Below, in pieces: positions 1-13,056 of a stretch of 64,000 bases of DNA. Source of the DNA: Chrysoperla carnea. Taxonomy: Eukaryota; Arthropoda; Insecta; Neuroptera; Chrysopidae. Each line of letters opens with the position of its first letter. The first letter of the stretch is position 1. The notes under the pieces are model-generated. The model was not told where the DNA came from. It did no database searches and saw only the letters and a program-made list of their open reading frames with translations. Position numbers and translations under genes: made by a program. The DNA lies in contig NC_058339.1 in NCBI RefSeq assembly GCF_905475395.1, positions 16,624,001 to 16,688,000 of the forward strand. Direction: 5' to 3'.

Positions 1-420
1 GAAATTGGATCAAATTTTAATGTGATCGAGAGAAATTTAATTTTTTTGGATTTTGATGACGTCATTAAGGTCATAAAATCGATTTTTTTTAATGCACTGT
101 AAACCCACTAATTTTTGGGACTTCTTCAAACCTATTACAGCTAGGTTAATTTTGATCACAAATTTGAAAATTATGTCCCAAGTAAGATTTCATACTTGCT
201 TTATTGAAATTGTATAAAATTTAGATGTGATCGAGCGAAATTAATTTTTTTGGATTTTGATGACGTCATTAAGTTCAAAAAAATCGACTTTTTTAATAAC
301 ATAGGCAAATTTGATATAATCTTATGGGGATTTTTTTTGAAACCCACTAATTTTGGGCCAAACTTTTCATTTGGGATGTTAGATTTTCGCAACATTGTAT
401 TTGCTTTGTTTTAGTTAAAT
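1..420 (-). repeat. Satellite-like repeat, reversed fragment (about two units)
   Basis: Two successive blocks each contain the palindrome TGACGTCA (near 56 and 261) next to a TTTTTTTGGATTTTGATG-type stretch. This is the reverse complement of the monomer arrayed at 43.6-44.7 kb and 54.2-54.9 kb. The spacing of about 205 bp instead of about 316 bp indicates an internal deletion in this copy. The array probably continues to the left of the window. Non-coding; the short ORF on the minus strand here is a by-product of the repeat. Confidence 0.7.
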
Positions 421-2421
421 TAAACTTTTTAATTTATTTGAGAAAAAATTATTTTTATGTTTATTTTCCATTTTCCAAATTTTCCCAACACTGAGTCATT
501 GAAATCATGATAAACTACCTACAACCAAATATTTGTCTTCTTTACGGCATTTTTAAGTTCAAGGTGAGTATATGATTGTATTGTCTGAACGAGCATGGTT
601 ATAGCAAGTAATTTTGTGTATGTCATGAACTATTTACATGTATTTAAATATAGATAGACAGTAGATAGGTATAGTTAGGTAAGTATAACTAACTATAAGT
701 ACTTAATATCATTACAATTATATAGAAGAGAATGATTGACATTATAAATTATTTGATTTCCGGAAATTGTTTTATATTTTGATATACAAAACAACAGCCA
801 ACTCTAATGAACCGGTAGGTACTAATCATTCATTCATTCACAGTATATATAGTTATACACGTTGTATTAGAAAGTATTTCTAGTAGAGAATCAATGTTAC
901 ATGTTATTATTAAGCCGGCAAAAGAAGAGTATCAATCGATTTTAATTGGATCATTTTTACTGGACACGTTGTACACATAAAATATTACACAGATGTAATA
1001 TATCGCCAAAATTATGGTTGTTAATTATATGGTATTTATAATAATTACCTGCGATTAAATAATTTCTATTTGAGTAGTTTTATCGAGGCCAACTTTTAAA
1101 AGATTAAATGTTTTCGAACCAAAGAGTATATATAATTCAATTGATTCGAATTTATATTTTTGCTAAATATAAGTCATATTATTCTCTATTAGAAATACTT
1201 TTGTACACTAGCTGTATAGGTACTGTAGCTAAATAACAATAGCAATATAACTATGTAGTAGCTCTTCTTAGTATATGAACTATTATTATAAACTATAATT
1301 AGAATTATAATTAGAATATTTTATTACATAACATAAGTGACGTTATTTAAGGTTTTTTTTTCACTTATTTTTTAACAGGGATCTTCAACTATATTACAGA
1401 GATTCTTTTATGTACCTAATTAAGTAAAACCAATTGCAATGTTTGAATCTTAAGTCACGTGATGAGAGAATTGCTCTCGCATTCATGTACATGCGTCATG
1501 CAATTGTAAATCATAACCTCTACATAATTATATATAAATATAATTTTTAGTGCACTAATTAATTAAAAATAGTTTTATTGCATGATTATTGAATGATTTT
1601 TGTGAGTAAGAATAATATAGCAAAGAAATCTTCTAGATAATTAAATTCCTTTCAACTTATTTCGGCATATTTCTATCACAAGTTCTTTTAATTTACTAAG
1701 TATGACTCTTATTAAACTAACGAAAGTACAAGAACAGGGCCGAAAATTAACGAGGTTAATATTTTGTTGCTTACACATTTACTCTCATGATAAAAGAAAT
1801 TCTCACAATTTCTGAAGGACTTGAAAAAAAAAAAAATTTTTTTAATTTTTGATAAGTTAAAAAATTCATATAATGCCGAGCTAATAAAAGATATTATTAA
1901 CAAGATAGGATCGCTTTTTTTTTGGAGAAATTTTTAGACAGTTAACTGATGGTTAATTGATTAAAGCTGTCATCGTAGAAATGTCTTTTAATTCTCTGAC
2001 CTCTTTATATTGCTCCTAGATTATCCTAGAAAGTATCAACATACAAATATCTAAAATTCTAAACATCAAACTAAGGGTTGAATATAATTTTATTTTTATA
2101 TATTTATAGGGTATTAAACAGAACTAGGTCAGACATTCTGTACCTTTATATAATGCGTCATTCGACAAAGAGAAAGGGGGATACTTAAACTGTATCGAGT
2201 ATATGCTCATACGGTACATACACTACCGACATGTTATTTGTATGTAACTAACTAAAGTAAAATAGTGTTAATAAAATTTTCATGTCAAGGCCTTATTCAT
2301 AAAAATTGTTTACATGAATATTTTAAAAAATTTCGATTACATTGTATGGGTTGACAATAAAATATATATTTGCATATTTTCCCCGATAATATAGACCTAC
2401 GCACTAAGTTTTGTGTCCTTG
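421..2421. other. AT-rich intergenic stretch, no gene seen
   Basis: No exon-like ORF with splice sites was found. A weak inverted pair (AGTATTTCTAGTAGAGAAT around 873-891 against its near complement around 1180-1200) may be a decayed fold-back element of about 350 bp. The rest is low-complexity AT sequence. Confidence 0.4.
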
Positions 2422-4081
2422 TATTCGCACCGTGCGTGAGTTTTATTGGAGGCGTTTCCATGGTAACGATACTCTACTTTAATTATAGAATTGTATGGAT
2501 GCATATATAATTGTATGGATTGCATTTATGACTTACATTGAAAATTTAATATTATTGTCTAACAAATTTAAATAAATAATTATGATAATTTACATTTGAA
2601 AAATAATATTTGATGCAATTTGATTTCTTATTTTCACAATTTAATGCATTAAGTTTAAATAATTAGTGTTTTTCAATAATTTTAATTTGACATTTTCTAT
2701 AACATTAACATGTAATGAACTGCAAATTAGTCATAACAGCCTCCTTTATCGCCAAAATTTCACTAAAATCACTAAAATCGATGGCATCGATTTTACTTTC
2801 CCTACCATGACTACGCACACAAGGAATAGCTCTTGCTGGCTTGAGAAAATTACGCAAGATAGTTTGATATGTAGGTTAAAATCGAGGAAGTGTCTTTTCA
2901 TACCGAAATATCATCAATTATTAAAGCTTTGCGGATCTCTATAACTTCATCAAATTGAGATAATTTTATAGTTCCTTTTTGTATCATCGACTCGGGCGCC
3001 AAACAAAACTTTGTCAATAATCGATTTTGGCTTTTTTCAGATTTTCGCGACTATAATCCTAAAGGACTGGTTTTTGATGATACCTATTCAGGATGTTTTA
3101 AAGTAGTCTAAATTTGCTGCAATATGAGACTAGAAATGTCTCTGTAGACTCAATAGTTTCCGAGATAAAGCCTTTCAATTCGCAATTTTTTGCATTATTC
3201 TGTCATTCTGAATGAATTTGGACTCTAATTTTTCGTACACCCTCGTAAATTTGAAAAAAATATCCAAAGAATCAGGTCAAAATTCATTCAGACCGACAGA
3301 ATATCCCAAAAAATTAAAAATTTGAAAGATTAACTTTGAAAGGATTTATCTCCATATCTCGGAAACTATTCTGTCCACAGAAACAATTCTAGTATCATCT
3401 TGTAGCAAATTTAGTTTAATTTAAAAACATCTTGAAAAAAAATCTTCAAACACTGGCCCATAAGGGTTAGAATCGGCAAGGGTTATGTCGATTTTTTACA
3501 AAGCTGCGTTCGGTGCTCGGGGTTACAAGCTTGGAATATTTTCATTGGAACAATATCAGAAACAAGTCTCCTTAAAAATCAGAACTTCTGGATTTGACGC
3601 AATTTACTCAGTACTTTCAGATGACAAGCTTACTGGATTATAACGCATGTTCTTTATAAACATAGTACAAAATAATTTAGTAATTTTTCTTATTCGTTGT
3701 GTGCGTAGTCATGGTAGGGACAATAAAATCGATGCCAGCGCTTCCAGTGAAAAATTTTGGAGTTAAAGGGGGCTGTTATGACTAATTTGCAATTCTTTAC
3801 ATGTTAATGTAATAGAAATGTCAAATGAAAATTATTGAAAAACACGAATTAATTAAACTTAATGCATTAAAAATTGTGAAAATAAGAAATCAAATTGAAC
3901 AAATATTATTTTTCAAATGTAAATTATCATATTTATTTATTTAAATTTGTGAGACAATAATATTAAATTTTAAATGTAAGTCTTAATGCAATCCATACAA
4001 TTATACATGCATCCATACAATTCTATAATTAAAGTAGTGTATCGTTACCATGAAAACGAAACTCACGCACGGAGCGAATAA
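2422..4081. mobile_element. Non-autonomous DNA element with long terminal inverted repeats
   Basis: The left arm (2422-2820) begins TATTCGCACCGTGCGTGAGT. The right arm (3699-4081) is its diverged reverse complement, ending in CTCACGCACGGAGCGAATA. The arms are about 380-400 bp, with about 880 bp between them that I cannot translate into any protein. The arms share CCATGGTAACGATAC-like, ATGGATGCAT and GACTACGCACAC blocks in mirror order. A half copy of the same family lies at about 47.73-48.21 kb. The 92-aa ORF inside the left arm is not a gene. A target-site duplication was not clear. Confidence 0.75.
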
Positions 4082-5274
4082 ATAGCATCTATTCATTTCA
4101 TTCATGTATTTTAGTATAAATTCCAAAATGACTAAAAACAAATATTTTGCGTTGGCGTTGGCATGATGAATTAGTCGTTAAAAATAACACCACATTTATT
4201 AATATATTAGAAAATATTTTAGATATTTAATACTATTTCTGAGTGTGTGTGTGTCTGATTTTGAGTGGTGCAGAGTGTGTGAATTTGACAAGGATGAATT
4301 TTTCAAATAACTTTCTTAGTCAATCATTTTTGTTTTAAGTTAGGTAAGTATTTTTTTAAAAGAGTTTAGATTTTAGTCGTTTTATTTATTGGATATCATT
4401 AAAGATGTATTTTTTTTAATAAAATCTCCAATTAGGTTACTGTTTTCTTTCAGCCCGCAAAATTTTTGCAAATATCTATTTTTATAGGTTTTGTGAATAA
4501 GCTTTAAGGGCCCTAAAAATTTAACTGGCTTAAGTTTCATTAAATTCTGAATGCAAAGTCTATTACCGATAGTACTACCTTAACGAACACTTGGGTTTAT
4601 AAACCAGTATTTTGGTCTACAAATTTGATTTTTAAAGTTTAAATCCTTAAGAATATGTCCTTAAACGAATTTTTCAAAATTCGAATTATTTTCGGAGAGA
4701 CAGCAGTTTTTCTGATAACGAAGTTCGAATTTATCGCTTTGAATTGCGAGCTTCTGCTGTTTCAATAGAAAGTTTTTTTTTACAATTTTATATTATATTT
4801 TTAAAATGTCAATTTTATGAAAAAATAACAAAAATTTTTAAGCTTCTTGACCAAAAAACCCACTTATGACAAATCCACCAAGCCGTTTGGAAAAATAGAA
4901 GTAGATAATTAAATTTATAAACAAACATAAATACAGACATACCTTACAACAGTCGAGTAAAAAATTAAACACTGTATTGTTTAGAGCACACTTATTCAGT
5001 AGATGCTCGATTTTGATAAGCTTGCTTTACGACATTTCTAAATATGGCATAACTGTACTCATACTTGCGAATGAATTTTCTGTGATAACTGATTGAACAG
5101 TTGTGTTTAGACCATACCTGAAACAAACAATTAACTTTTTAATATCATTATTCATAGTTTTTTGTATACGATAACTAAAATTCATTTAATTGTATACGCT
5201 AAACAATATATCATTAATTTTTTTTTAAATCACTTTTTTTCAAAACTCAAATAGCCATCAATGTTTACACATTT
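4082..5274. other. Intergenic, no feature recognised
   Basis: AT-rich sequence with a short GT-rich tract near 4245. An ACTACCTTAACG motif near 4572 resembles the ends of the TTAA-flanked elements at 13 and 26 kb, but I found no partner end. Confidence 0.3.
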
Positions 5275-7352
5275 TTATACCATGTATAAGAAATATACCA
5301 AGGTATACTAAGTTTAGTACCAAGTTTGTAACGCTTAAAAATATTGATACTAGGAACAAAATTTTGGTTTAGGTGTTCAAAAATCACCTAATTAGTCCAT
5401 TTCCGCTTATCTGTCTGTCCTTTGTCTGTCGTCTGTCATCGCGATAACTCAAAAACAACAAGAGATATCAAGCTGAAATTTTTTAAGTACTTAGAACATA
5501 AAAGTGGGATCGAGTTCTTAAACGAGCAATATAGGTCAATTGGATCTTGTAAACCGTTAGAGATAGAATCAAAGTTTAAATGTAAAAAATGTATCTTATA
5601 AAAAATAAACAACTTTTTTTTAAAAAATTTTTTCGTAAACATCGCTGTTTACCCGTGAGGGCGCAAATTATGCGCCAATTGTATAGTTTGTATTATACGG
5701 GAATATCAATTATATATATGTGACGTGTATGTAAGTGTAATGTGACAGAATAATCAACACTGTCTATACATGGTATTTGAACAACTAACTCAGTCAATGT
5801 TTTCACTTGTTTACCTCTATATTTATATAAAAATTGTTTTTAATAATCAATTTCTCATAAACCGTTCAGAGAATCATCTTGAAATTTAAACAGAATATGT
5901 AATAAATTCTCAGTATTGATTTAAAAAATTTTTGGTAATACTTTCAGTATGATCTCGAAATTTTTTAACTATGAAAAACTTTAAAACATGCATTAAAAAT
6001 GATGATGATATTTATGTATCTGGAAGTCATTTGAATTTTGTAATTATCATGTTAAATATATTTATTATTAAAATATACTTTACCACATTTTAAATAAATT
6101 ATAATTAATTATTGTTTAAAATATATTATATTGTTTAGCTACTGTGTAATTAAATATTTTTAAAGGAGACAATGAATAATGTTATTGTTTGTAGCTTATT
6201 TAGAAATTAATTTATTATTATTATATTATTAATTATAATGATAATATAAATAATAATATAATTCATTTTAAAATGTGCGTCGATAATGTAAATTTTTAAA
6301 GAATCAATTGGTTATTATCATAAATAAATAATCATTAAATAAATAATTATTTAACTTTCAGTAAATAGTTTTGAATTGCAAAAGGGTATGTTGGACTGAT
6401 ACAATAAATTATTCAGCTTCAAGGTTTTTCAAGTTCAATTCTAAGCTTTTACTTTTCACTTTTTCATGGAATCATTCTAATAAGTTTTGTAGCCCTAGGA
6501 TCAACACAAACTTATTGTATTGTCATCAATCCTTGATAAGTGTGCACATTTTTATTCAATCTAAATTTTCGAGGTGGATGAAAATCACGTTCAAAGATTC
6601 CGTATCATAGCAAGCTAATAAAGCCAAGTAAAATAAGTGAAAACAAACAATTGATTGAGTTAATTGTTGAAATACCATATTTTACTGTCAATTTAAACAT
6701 ACGTATACACATACATAATTGATATTCTCATACAATACATGCTATACAATTTGCGCCGATGAGTCCTACAGGCCCAAGACCATGACCTATGTTGCTCATT
6801 TGCTCACGAACTCAACATCACTTTTTACGTCCTTTGCACGCTATAAAAATTTCAGCTTGATATCTTTTTTCGTTTTTGAGTTATCGTGATGACAGACGGA
6901 CAGACGACAGACAGACAACTGGAAATGGGCTAACTAGGTGATTTTTTGAACATTTATACCAAAATTTTGTTGACGGCATCAATATTCTTAAGCGTTACAA
7001 ACTTGGGACTAAAGTTAATATACCTTGATATACAGAATGTTCAATTTACATCTAGGCATATAAATATCACGAGTATGACAGAGTACATGCGTTAAGCAAT
7101 GTATCTAAGTAAGAGATATTATAGGTGACTTGTATCGTGGTTTATCTGTTGTAGTTCATCTATTCAACTAGAAAACTCCCACTCTCCAAGCGTCTTACAA
7201 CTATCTCAACGCATATCGAAGCTTCAACAAATGTATATAATACCTCTCACTTAGATACATTGCTTAACGCATGTATTCTTTCATATAGTTGATATTTATA
7301 TGCCTAGATGAAAATCAAACATTCTGTATATTACATATATACATGGTATAAA
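5275..7352. mobile_element. Full-length fold-back element of dispersed family A
   Basis: The left arm (5275-5812, plus orientation) starts TTTTATACCATGTATA. The right arm (about 6638-7352) is its reverse complement and ends TATACATGGTATAAAA. Diagnostic blocks in both arms are GTATACTAAGTTTAGT, AAAATCACCTAATTAG-like, TCTGTCTGTC-like and GTTTACCCGTGAGGGCGCAA-like sequence. The right arm is split by a younger MITE at 7033-7326. The central ~0.8 kb is AT-rich, with a segment (about 6480-6625) that recurs near 10.9-11.0 kb. No coding capacity is visible, so the element would depend on enzymes supplied in trans. Confidence 0.75.
7033..7326. mobile_element. TA-flanked MITE, nested in family A
   Basis: A 294-bp element with mirrored ends: CAGAATGTT...AACATTCTG. 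Further mirrored blocks lie inside (CATCTAGGCATATAAATATC; ATGCGTTAAGCAATGTATCTAAGT). It is flanked on both sides by the dinucleotide TA, the target of Tc1/mariner-type transposases. It interrupts the right arm of the surrounding fold-back element, so it inserted later. Confidence 0.8.
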
Positions 7353-7779
7353 AATGTTTTTGTTTTTTTTTAAATGGCTCTACTATCCTCAAAAAAAAAA
7401 GTTTCGCACTTTTTTCTATAAAAGTTTATTTAAAAAACACTCTTTCATACACTATTCTATATTATATTATTCCTAGTTGTTATATTTATATAATTTTTAT
7501 ATAAATAAACATAATAATAAAAAGCATTCTATTTTCAGTATTGACCTATATTATAAAAGTAAATATATATAGTTTTTATATACAAGAAGACAAAAATAGA
7601 AAAAAAAAGGTTATAAATACATTCATATTTTTAAAAATATTATCGAAATATAATTTATATTGCAAAGATATATCATTATATATTGTACAGGATGTAAACG
7701 AAACAACGATTAAATGATTATTTATTATTGCATTTCAAAAAGTACTTAAACAAGTGAAATTTACAAAATTTTTGGAATG
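7353..7779. other. Intergenic, low-complexity AT sequence
   Basis: Nothing recognisable beyond poly-A/T and TATA-rich runs. Confidence 0.3.
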
Positions 7780-8180
7780 TTAGCTATAAAATGTTCTCAA
7801 TCAAGTCGGTTCGACCGTTGGGGGCTACGATATTCTTAAATCAATATCAAAGTGATGGTCAAGGACATAAGATGAGATGAAAATGATACTTAGAAAGCTA
7901 TCATTTTTTGGGACAAATTTATGGAAATATTTCAATTGAAATGGAAATATTGAACTTTGCTCTTTTGAATAATTGAATTACCTAATTATTTTACCATTTC
8001 ACTTTTCGGAATGAATTGAGCCATGTTTATTTGACCATTCATTCCATAGTAATTATTTATATGTTTAAATTATATGTTATGCCTTTTTCCAAACTGAATT
8101 GATTTTGATCTCAGAAATGGCTCCAATTATTTGCATGAAAATGAGTATGCAGAGGTTTTAAAGGGCGAAAAGTCGATTTA
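7780..8180 (-). repeat. Dispersed repeat, copy related to 28.7-29.2 kb
   Basis: Blocks such as TCTCAATCAAGTCGGTTCGA, ATCAAAGTGATGGTCAAGGA, CATTTTTTGGGACAAATT and CCATAGTAATTATTTATATG occur here in reverse-complement order to the segment at about 28,790-29,170. It is a shared non-coding repeat family. No ORF supports a protein. Confidence 0.65.
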
Positions 8181-8937
8181 GCTAGGTTTCATTTTTAAAA
8201 AACGTCGTTTTATCCGTGTTTTCAGGAAAAACTGAAATATACACTGCAAAATATGACTCTTCCTGACATCTATTGGTGTATACCGTAGTTAACAAAATAA
8301 AGTACATTACCGGGACATTCAAATTGACATTTGCATGGAAACATTTTAAACGGTTCTTATATTAGTGATAAATTATGTCTTTTTAATCGGTCATCCAGGT
8401 ACTGGAACACATTGTACTAGGTAGTATAAATTCCCAAAACACACTTTCATCAAAATATAAATGGAGCAAAAAAACACGAAAATACAAAAACAAAAATGGT
8501 ATCGTCTATATTTCTCTTAATGTTAATATTTTGTTTCGAATTGTTTTTGTTGTTAGAGCAAAATAAAAACAAAAGAACTACACATTTATATAATATTTAT
8601 ATGAAATACAAGCATGTCAAGAATATCGTACCAAAATTATTATTGATGTGTCTATCAATGGTTTAAATATGCGGTCGATACGTGAAGCCTACAATATGGT
8701 TCAGTTTTTATTTTTATCATTAAGAACTTCCTCAACACACGAAAACATGCGCAATCTTTGATTGCTTATAACTTCTTCATCATTTAATAATTTTAATTTC
8801 ACTTTCAAATGACCAATGCGACATCAGAATTATCCCTTAGTATGAAATTTTAATTATTCATACTATAATTAATTAAAAATCTAAAAAAACCTCAGTTTTC
8901 TAATAGTCAACAGTTCCCATCACTGACTTCCTTCTTT
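8181..8937. other. Intergenic, nothing recognised
   Basis: AT-rich, no exon-like segments and no strong inverted repeat seen. Confidence 0.3.
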
Positions 8938-9475
8938 TTATACCATGTATATGAAATATATCAAGGTATACTAAGTTTAGTTCCAAGGTAACGCATAAAA
9001 ATATTGATGCTACGAACAAAACTTTGGTATAGGTGTTCATAAAATCACCTAATTAGTCCATTCCCGTTTGTCTGCCTGTCTGTCAAACCTCAAGATATCA
9101 AGTTGAAATTTTTACAGTGCTCAAGACGTAAAAAGTGAGGTCAAGTTCGTAAATGAGCAACATAGGATAATTGGGTATTGAGTCCGTAGGACCCATCTTG
9201 TAAACCATTAGAAATAGAACAAAAAGTTAAAACATAAAAAATGTTCCTTATAAAAAAATAAACAACTTTTGTTTGAGACATTTTCTTTTTAACATCACTG
9301 TTTACCCACGAGGGCGCAAATTAGATGCAAATTTTATAGTATGTATTAGATGGGAATATCTAAAAGTGAATATCTTTCTTTACTTACGTGTCGTCAAAAA
9401 ACAAACGACTGCGTCATCAACACTGTGTACCACACATGGTATTTCAATAATTAACTCAGCTAATTGTTTCTTCTA
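8938..9475 (+). repeat. Family A dispersed repeat, single arm
   Basis: Starts at TTATACCATGTATATGAAAT and runs through the family blocks (GTATACTAAGTTTAGT, AAAATCACCTAATTAGTCCA, GGACCCATCTTGTAAACC, TTTACCCACGAGGGCGCAAA, ACATGGTATTTCAATAATTA). This is a solo arm: no matching inverted arm was found close by. The short ORF inside it is incidental. Confidence 0.75.
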
Positions 9476-11611
9476 ACTCATCTTTCTGGGTAATATGAAA
9501 TCATGTCTCTACGTTAAGAAACCGCTTCCATATTTACTTTTTTCCCTACTAAATGATAGCCTTAGGCAGTGCACTCTTCATTGAGTAATCTATCAAATTA
9601 ATACCTCGCAATTCCCTGATTTTTTGATTGCTCAATGTAGTAATAGTAATACAACCACTCTCTCCGTATGTAATTCTATAAATATACTTACCATTCATTA
9701 TAATTCATTTTACAAATATAATAATCAATTGTTATTTGTGGCTATATGGTTGACTAACTCTGTTGTTATATGAATATCAGCATCATCGGTCAAAAAGGGC
9801 ATTTTAACATCTATTGTCTGTACACAACATTTACTATTTACAAAGATCTGTCTCTACTCAACTCAACTCAGCTCTCTTTAATAATACCTTCAGTCAGTTG
9901 TTTGGTATACATTTCAAATTCCTCTACCTACCTGTATCTATAATCTGTACTGTATGACTGTTTTGAGTGAGTGAATGATTGTCGAGTGTCGACTGACTCC
10001 TATGACTGTGACTGACTAACTGAACAAAATGATTTGAATTATTTAGCTGTTTATACCAACCGATATGGACGATATGTTTCCGAAGTGAATTCGAATTGAA
10101 TTTATTTGCTTGAATCAATACATGAGATAAAAGTGTTTGATATATTATTTCTCAAGCCTGTTTCTTTCTGTCAGATCTTCCTTATTCATTTATTAAATTC
10201 CTTGATTTACCTCTCATTTTCAAACTTATCGAACTGTTTACTGACAAAAAACAGTCTAAAAATACACAGCTTAGGAGAAAACAGGCTAAAAAAAGAATAT
10301 GAATTATGTATCTAGTCTGCTTTTAGGTACGAGTACCGCACTTCGGAATTCCTCACGGGTCGTACTAGTTGACTATAAATACTCGATATTGTCTTATGTA
10401 TTTTATTTAAAACAATATTAATCCAGTGAATATAACCGAATAGAATAAGATGCCTAAACAGGAGGTGATGAATTGTATTGAGGTTGTCTCTAGCCTGACT
10501 TCGGACGTGACATTCTCTGGGGGTCAAGAGAAAAGTCAAGGTTAGCTCGTATATAGCCAAAAAATAATTGTCTCGATAAAAAATCTATTTTTAGAACTGT
10601 GACGTCAATCGATCAAGTCATTTCATCAGTTATAGATATTGGTAAAATATCTTTATTACTTTTTACGCTAAAATGATTTTTTCATAACTCACTCTCACTC
10701 TATTTTCTTTTTCTTTTTTTTAATTTACTTAATTATTTTTTACTTTTTAATTCAGCTAGTTATAAAAGCTTGTTTCTTTTATAGTTTTTTTTATTATTTA
10801 TTTTTGCTTGTTTTAGTTTTTAGCGAAGATACTTTCATAGTAACGAAAAAATCATTAATCCTGAAGATCGTGATCAGGATAATCGGATAAATTTATTAAA
10901 TTCATGTATTATAATCGGACCTTGATAAGTGTGTGAAGTTTCAATTCAAACCGACGGTTTGAACTGGGTGAAAATCACCCACATAGATCGATACCAAGCT
11001 AATAAAAGCGTGTTAAAAAAAGAAATGGAATTCTTAACCGGCCAGCTCCCAAACGGAGCAACTTTTTACTAGCTAAATAGACTTATTTTAAGTTGGACTC
11101 ACTATACATGATAGAACGTCGCCTCAACCTTTCAGAGACACTCTGTATATAAAGTTATCTGAACCTATCTATCGTTCGTTTTAAATTCATACAAAGCCAA
11201 TTCATACACTAAAGCAACTAAACTAAAGATATTTGAACATATTGTAGGTAGTAGCTACCAACCATAGTGTAGTCAGTAGTGTAGTGAACTAACTAACTAC
11301 ACTGCTTTTGTAATAAATTTTATCAAAACTTTAAATATGTCATTTGTTATCACCTTATTGTAAAATAGTGTAAATATCTTGAAGTTGTTGAATGAATATT
11401 GGTGGTATGATGGTATTTGTGTTTCTGTATAAAATAATATAATATTTGTGTTATAGAAATATAATTGGCATTATATGGTACTTTCATTTATTTTATTTTC
11501 ATGATATGTTTGCTTCGTTTCATAATTCTAATCAAATTCCGTTCTATTAACATTAATTTGTTCGATGAACGTTATTATATATATATACTGAATAAGTTTT
11601 TACTATCAACA
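9476..11611. other. Intergenic with small repeat fragments
   Basis: No gene seen. At 10,325-10,372 a segment (CGGAATTCCTCACGGGTCGT) resembles the tail of the SINE at 17.6-17.95 kb. At about 10,918-11,010 a segment (CCTTGATAAGTGTG, GGGTGAAAATCACC, AAGCTAATAAAAG) resembles the middle of the fold-back element at 6.5 kb. Short minus-strand ORFs here do not look like known proteins. Confidence 0.35.
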
Positions 11612-11995
11612 TATTTCTATACTATGTATATGAAATATATATCAAGGTATACTAAGTTTAGTCCTAATTTTGTAACCCTTAAAAATATTGACGCTATGAA
11701 CAAAATTTTGGTATAGATGTTCATAAAATCACCAATTTAGTCCACCTGTCTATCTATCAACACGGTAGCTCAAAAACGTGAAAGATATCAAGCTAAAATT
11801 TTTATAGAGTCAGGACATAAAACGTGAGGTCGAGTTCTTAAATGAGCAACATAGATCAATTGGGTATTGGGTCAATAGGACCCATTTTGTAAACCGTCAA
11901 AGAACAAAAATTTAAATTAAAAAAATTGTTTCAAACAAAAGTTGTTTATAATTTAAAAAGAACATTTTTTACATTTAACCTTTGTTCTATTTCCA
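11612..11995 (+). repeat. Family A repeat with a self-folding 3' part
   Basis: Starts CTATACTATGTATATGAAAT and follows family A to the GGACCCATTTTGTAAACC block. It then turns back on itself: TTTAAATTAAAAAAATTGTTTC is followed by the inverted TTTCAAACAAAAGTTGTTTA and GAACATTTTTTACATTTAA-type sequence. This is a truncated arm joined head-to-head to a piece of the opposite arm. Confidence 0.65.
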
Positions 11996-12695
11996 ACATA
12001 AAAAGTCTAAAACTGGACCTGTCCTCCGATAGTTGGAAAAAAATAAGTTAATTTTCGTATTCAGTACGAATAATAATAATACAATAGGAAAAAAAGTCGC
12101 AACAAGCCGAGTTCTATGTTGGCTTCTAATATTGATATCTTTAATATTGTATTCCTACTTTTAGAAACGATCAACCGCTATAACAATCAATTTGATTGAT
12201 TATTGTTTGATATAATCACAAAAACACCAAATTGCCATATCAAAGTTCAGTTTGTGCCATCGGCATTTATTATTATTTAAAATTTATTTATTAATTATTT
12301 ATTGAATGTGATTAGCTAATAGTTTATCTACAAATAAATAATAATCATATAATAATTGATTTACTACCTTTTCGGAATATTTTGTGATAACAATTCAATT
12401 TATTTTAATTGTATTTTATTTAAATTTGAAAATTCATTACTTTAATTATGAATTTTTGACAATTTTTTCAAATAGCCATTGAAACTAGAAAATTACTGCA
12501 CGTTTAGAATTTTATTTTAAAGTTGCAATGGCTGAAGAAACATGAAAAGTTACGTAAATATGTTAAATAGTTCTTCAAAAAGTTATGAAGTGAGCTCAAA
12601 TTAAAGCGAAATTTCAGAATTTTTTTTGGAGGTTTGATAAAGGTAAGTTTGCTTATAAAGGAAAATGATTAATCGTACCTCGATTAACTAATTAA
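11996..12695. other. Intergenic, low-complexity
   Basis: TAAT-rich sequence; nothing supports a gene or a structured repeat. Confidence 0.3.
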
Positions 12696-12696
12696 A

Positions 12697-13052
12697 GGAC
12701 GTTCATGCGTGAACCTGTTTTGCTATGTGCGTTCATAGGAAAACAGTATGTAAATTTTAAAGAATTTTAAATTAGTAGGAAATAGAAAATTTTTTTGAAA
12801 TTCTATTAAAAGTTTAAATAATAATTAACTGGTAAAAGTTTCAAGTATGGTTATCGATATAATTTTTGAAAAATATCGATTTATATTTTCCATTTAGTCT
12901 CATGTTAAACCTTACTTTTAAACTTAAAATTCAATGAAATTAATTCGATAACAGGATATTTTTCCTGTTTTAAATCATGAAAATCATTTAAACTATCGCT
13001 TTATCATATTGTTTTTAATTTCTCTACTAATATCGTTGACGCATGAACGTCC
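12697..13052. mobile_element. TTAA-flanked MITE (ends GGACGTTCATGCGT)
   Basis: The mirrored ends GGACGTTCATGCGT...ACGCATGAACGTCC enclose about 356 bp of non-coding sequence. TTAA lies at 12,692-12,695 (one extra A before the end) and at 13,053-13,056. TTAA is the target duplicated by piggyBac-type transposases. A partial reversed relative, with the CGCACATAGCAAAACAGG and AAACGTCC blocks, lies at 56,340-56,476. Confidence 0.7.
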
Positions 13053-13056
13053 TTAA

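Noticed and set aside
2666-2944. 92-aa ORF as a gene
   Set aside because: It sits inside one arm of a long inverted repeat and is not preserved as a frame in the other arm.
10312-10560. 82-aa minus-strand ORF as a gene
   Set aside because: Includes the SINE-tail-like segment and shows no family resemblance.
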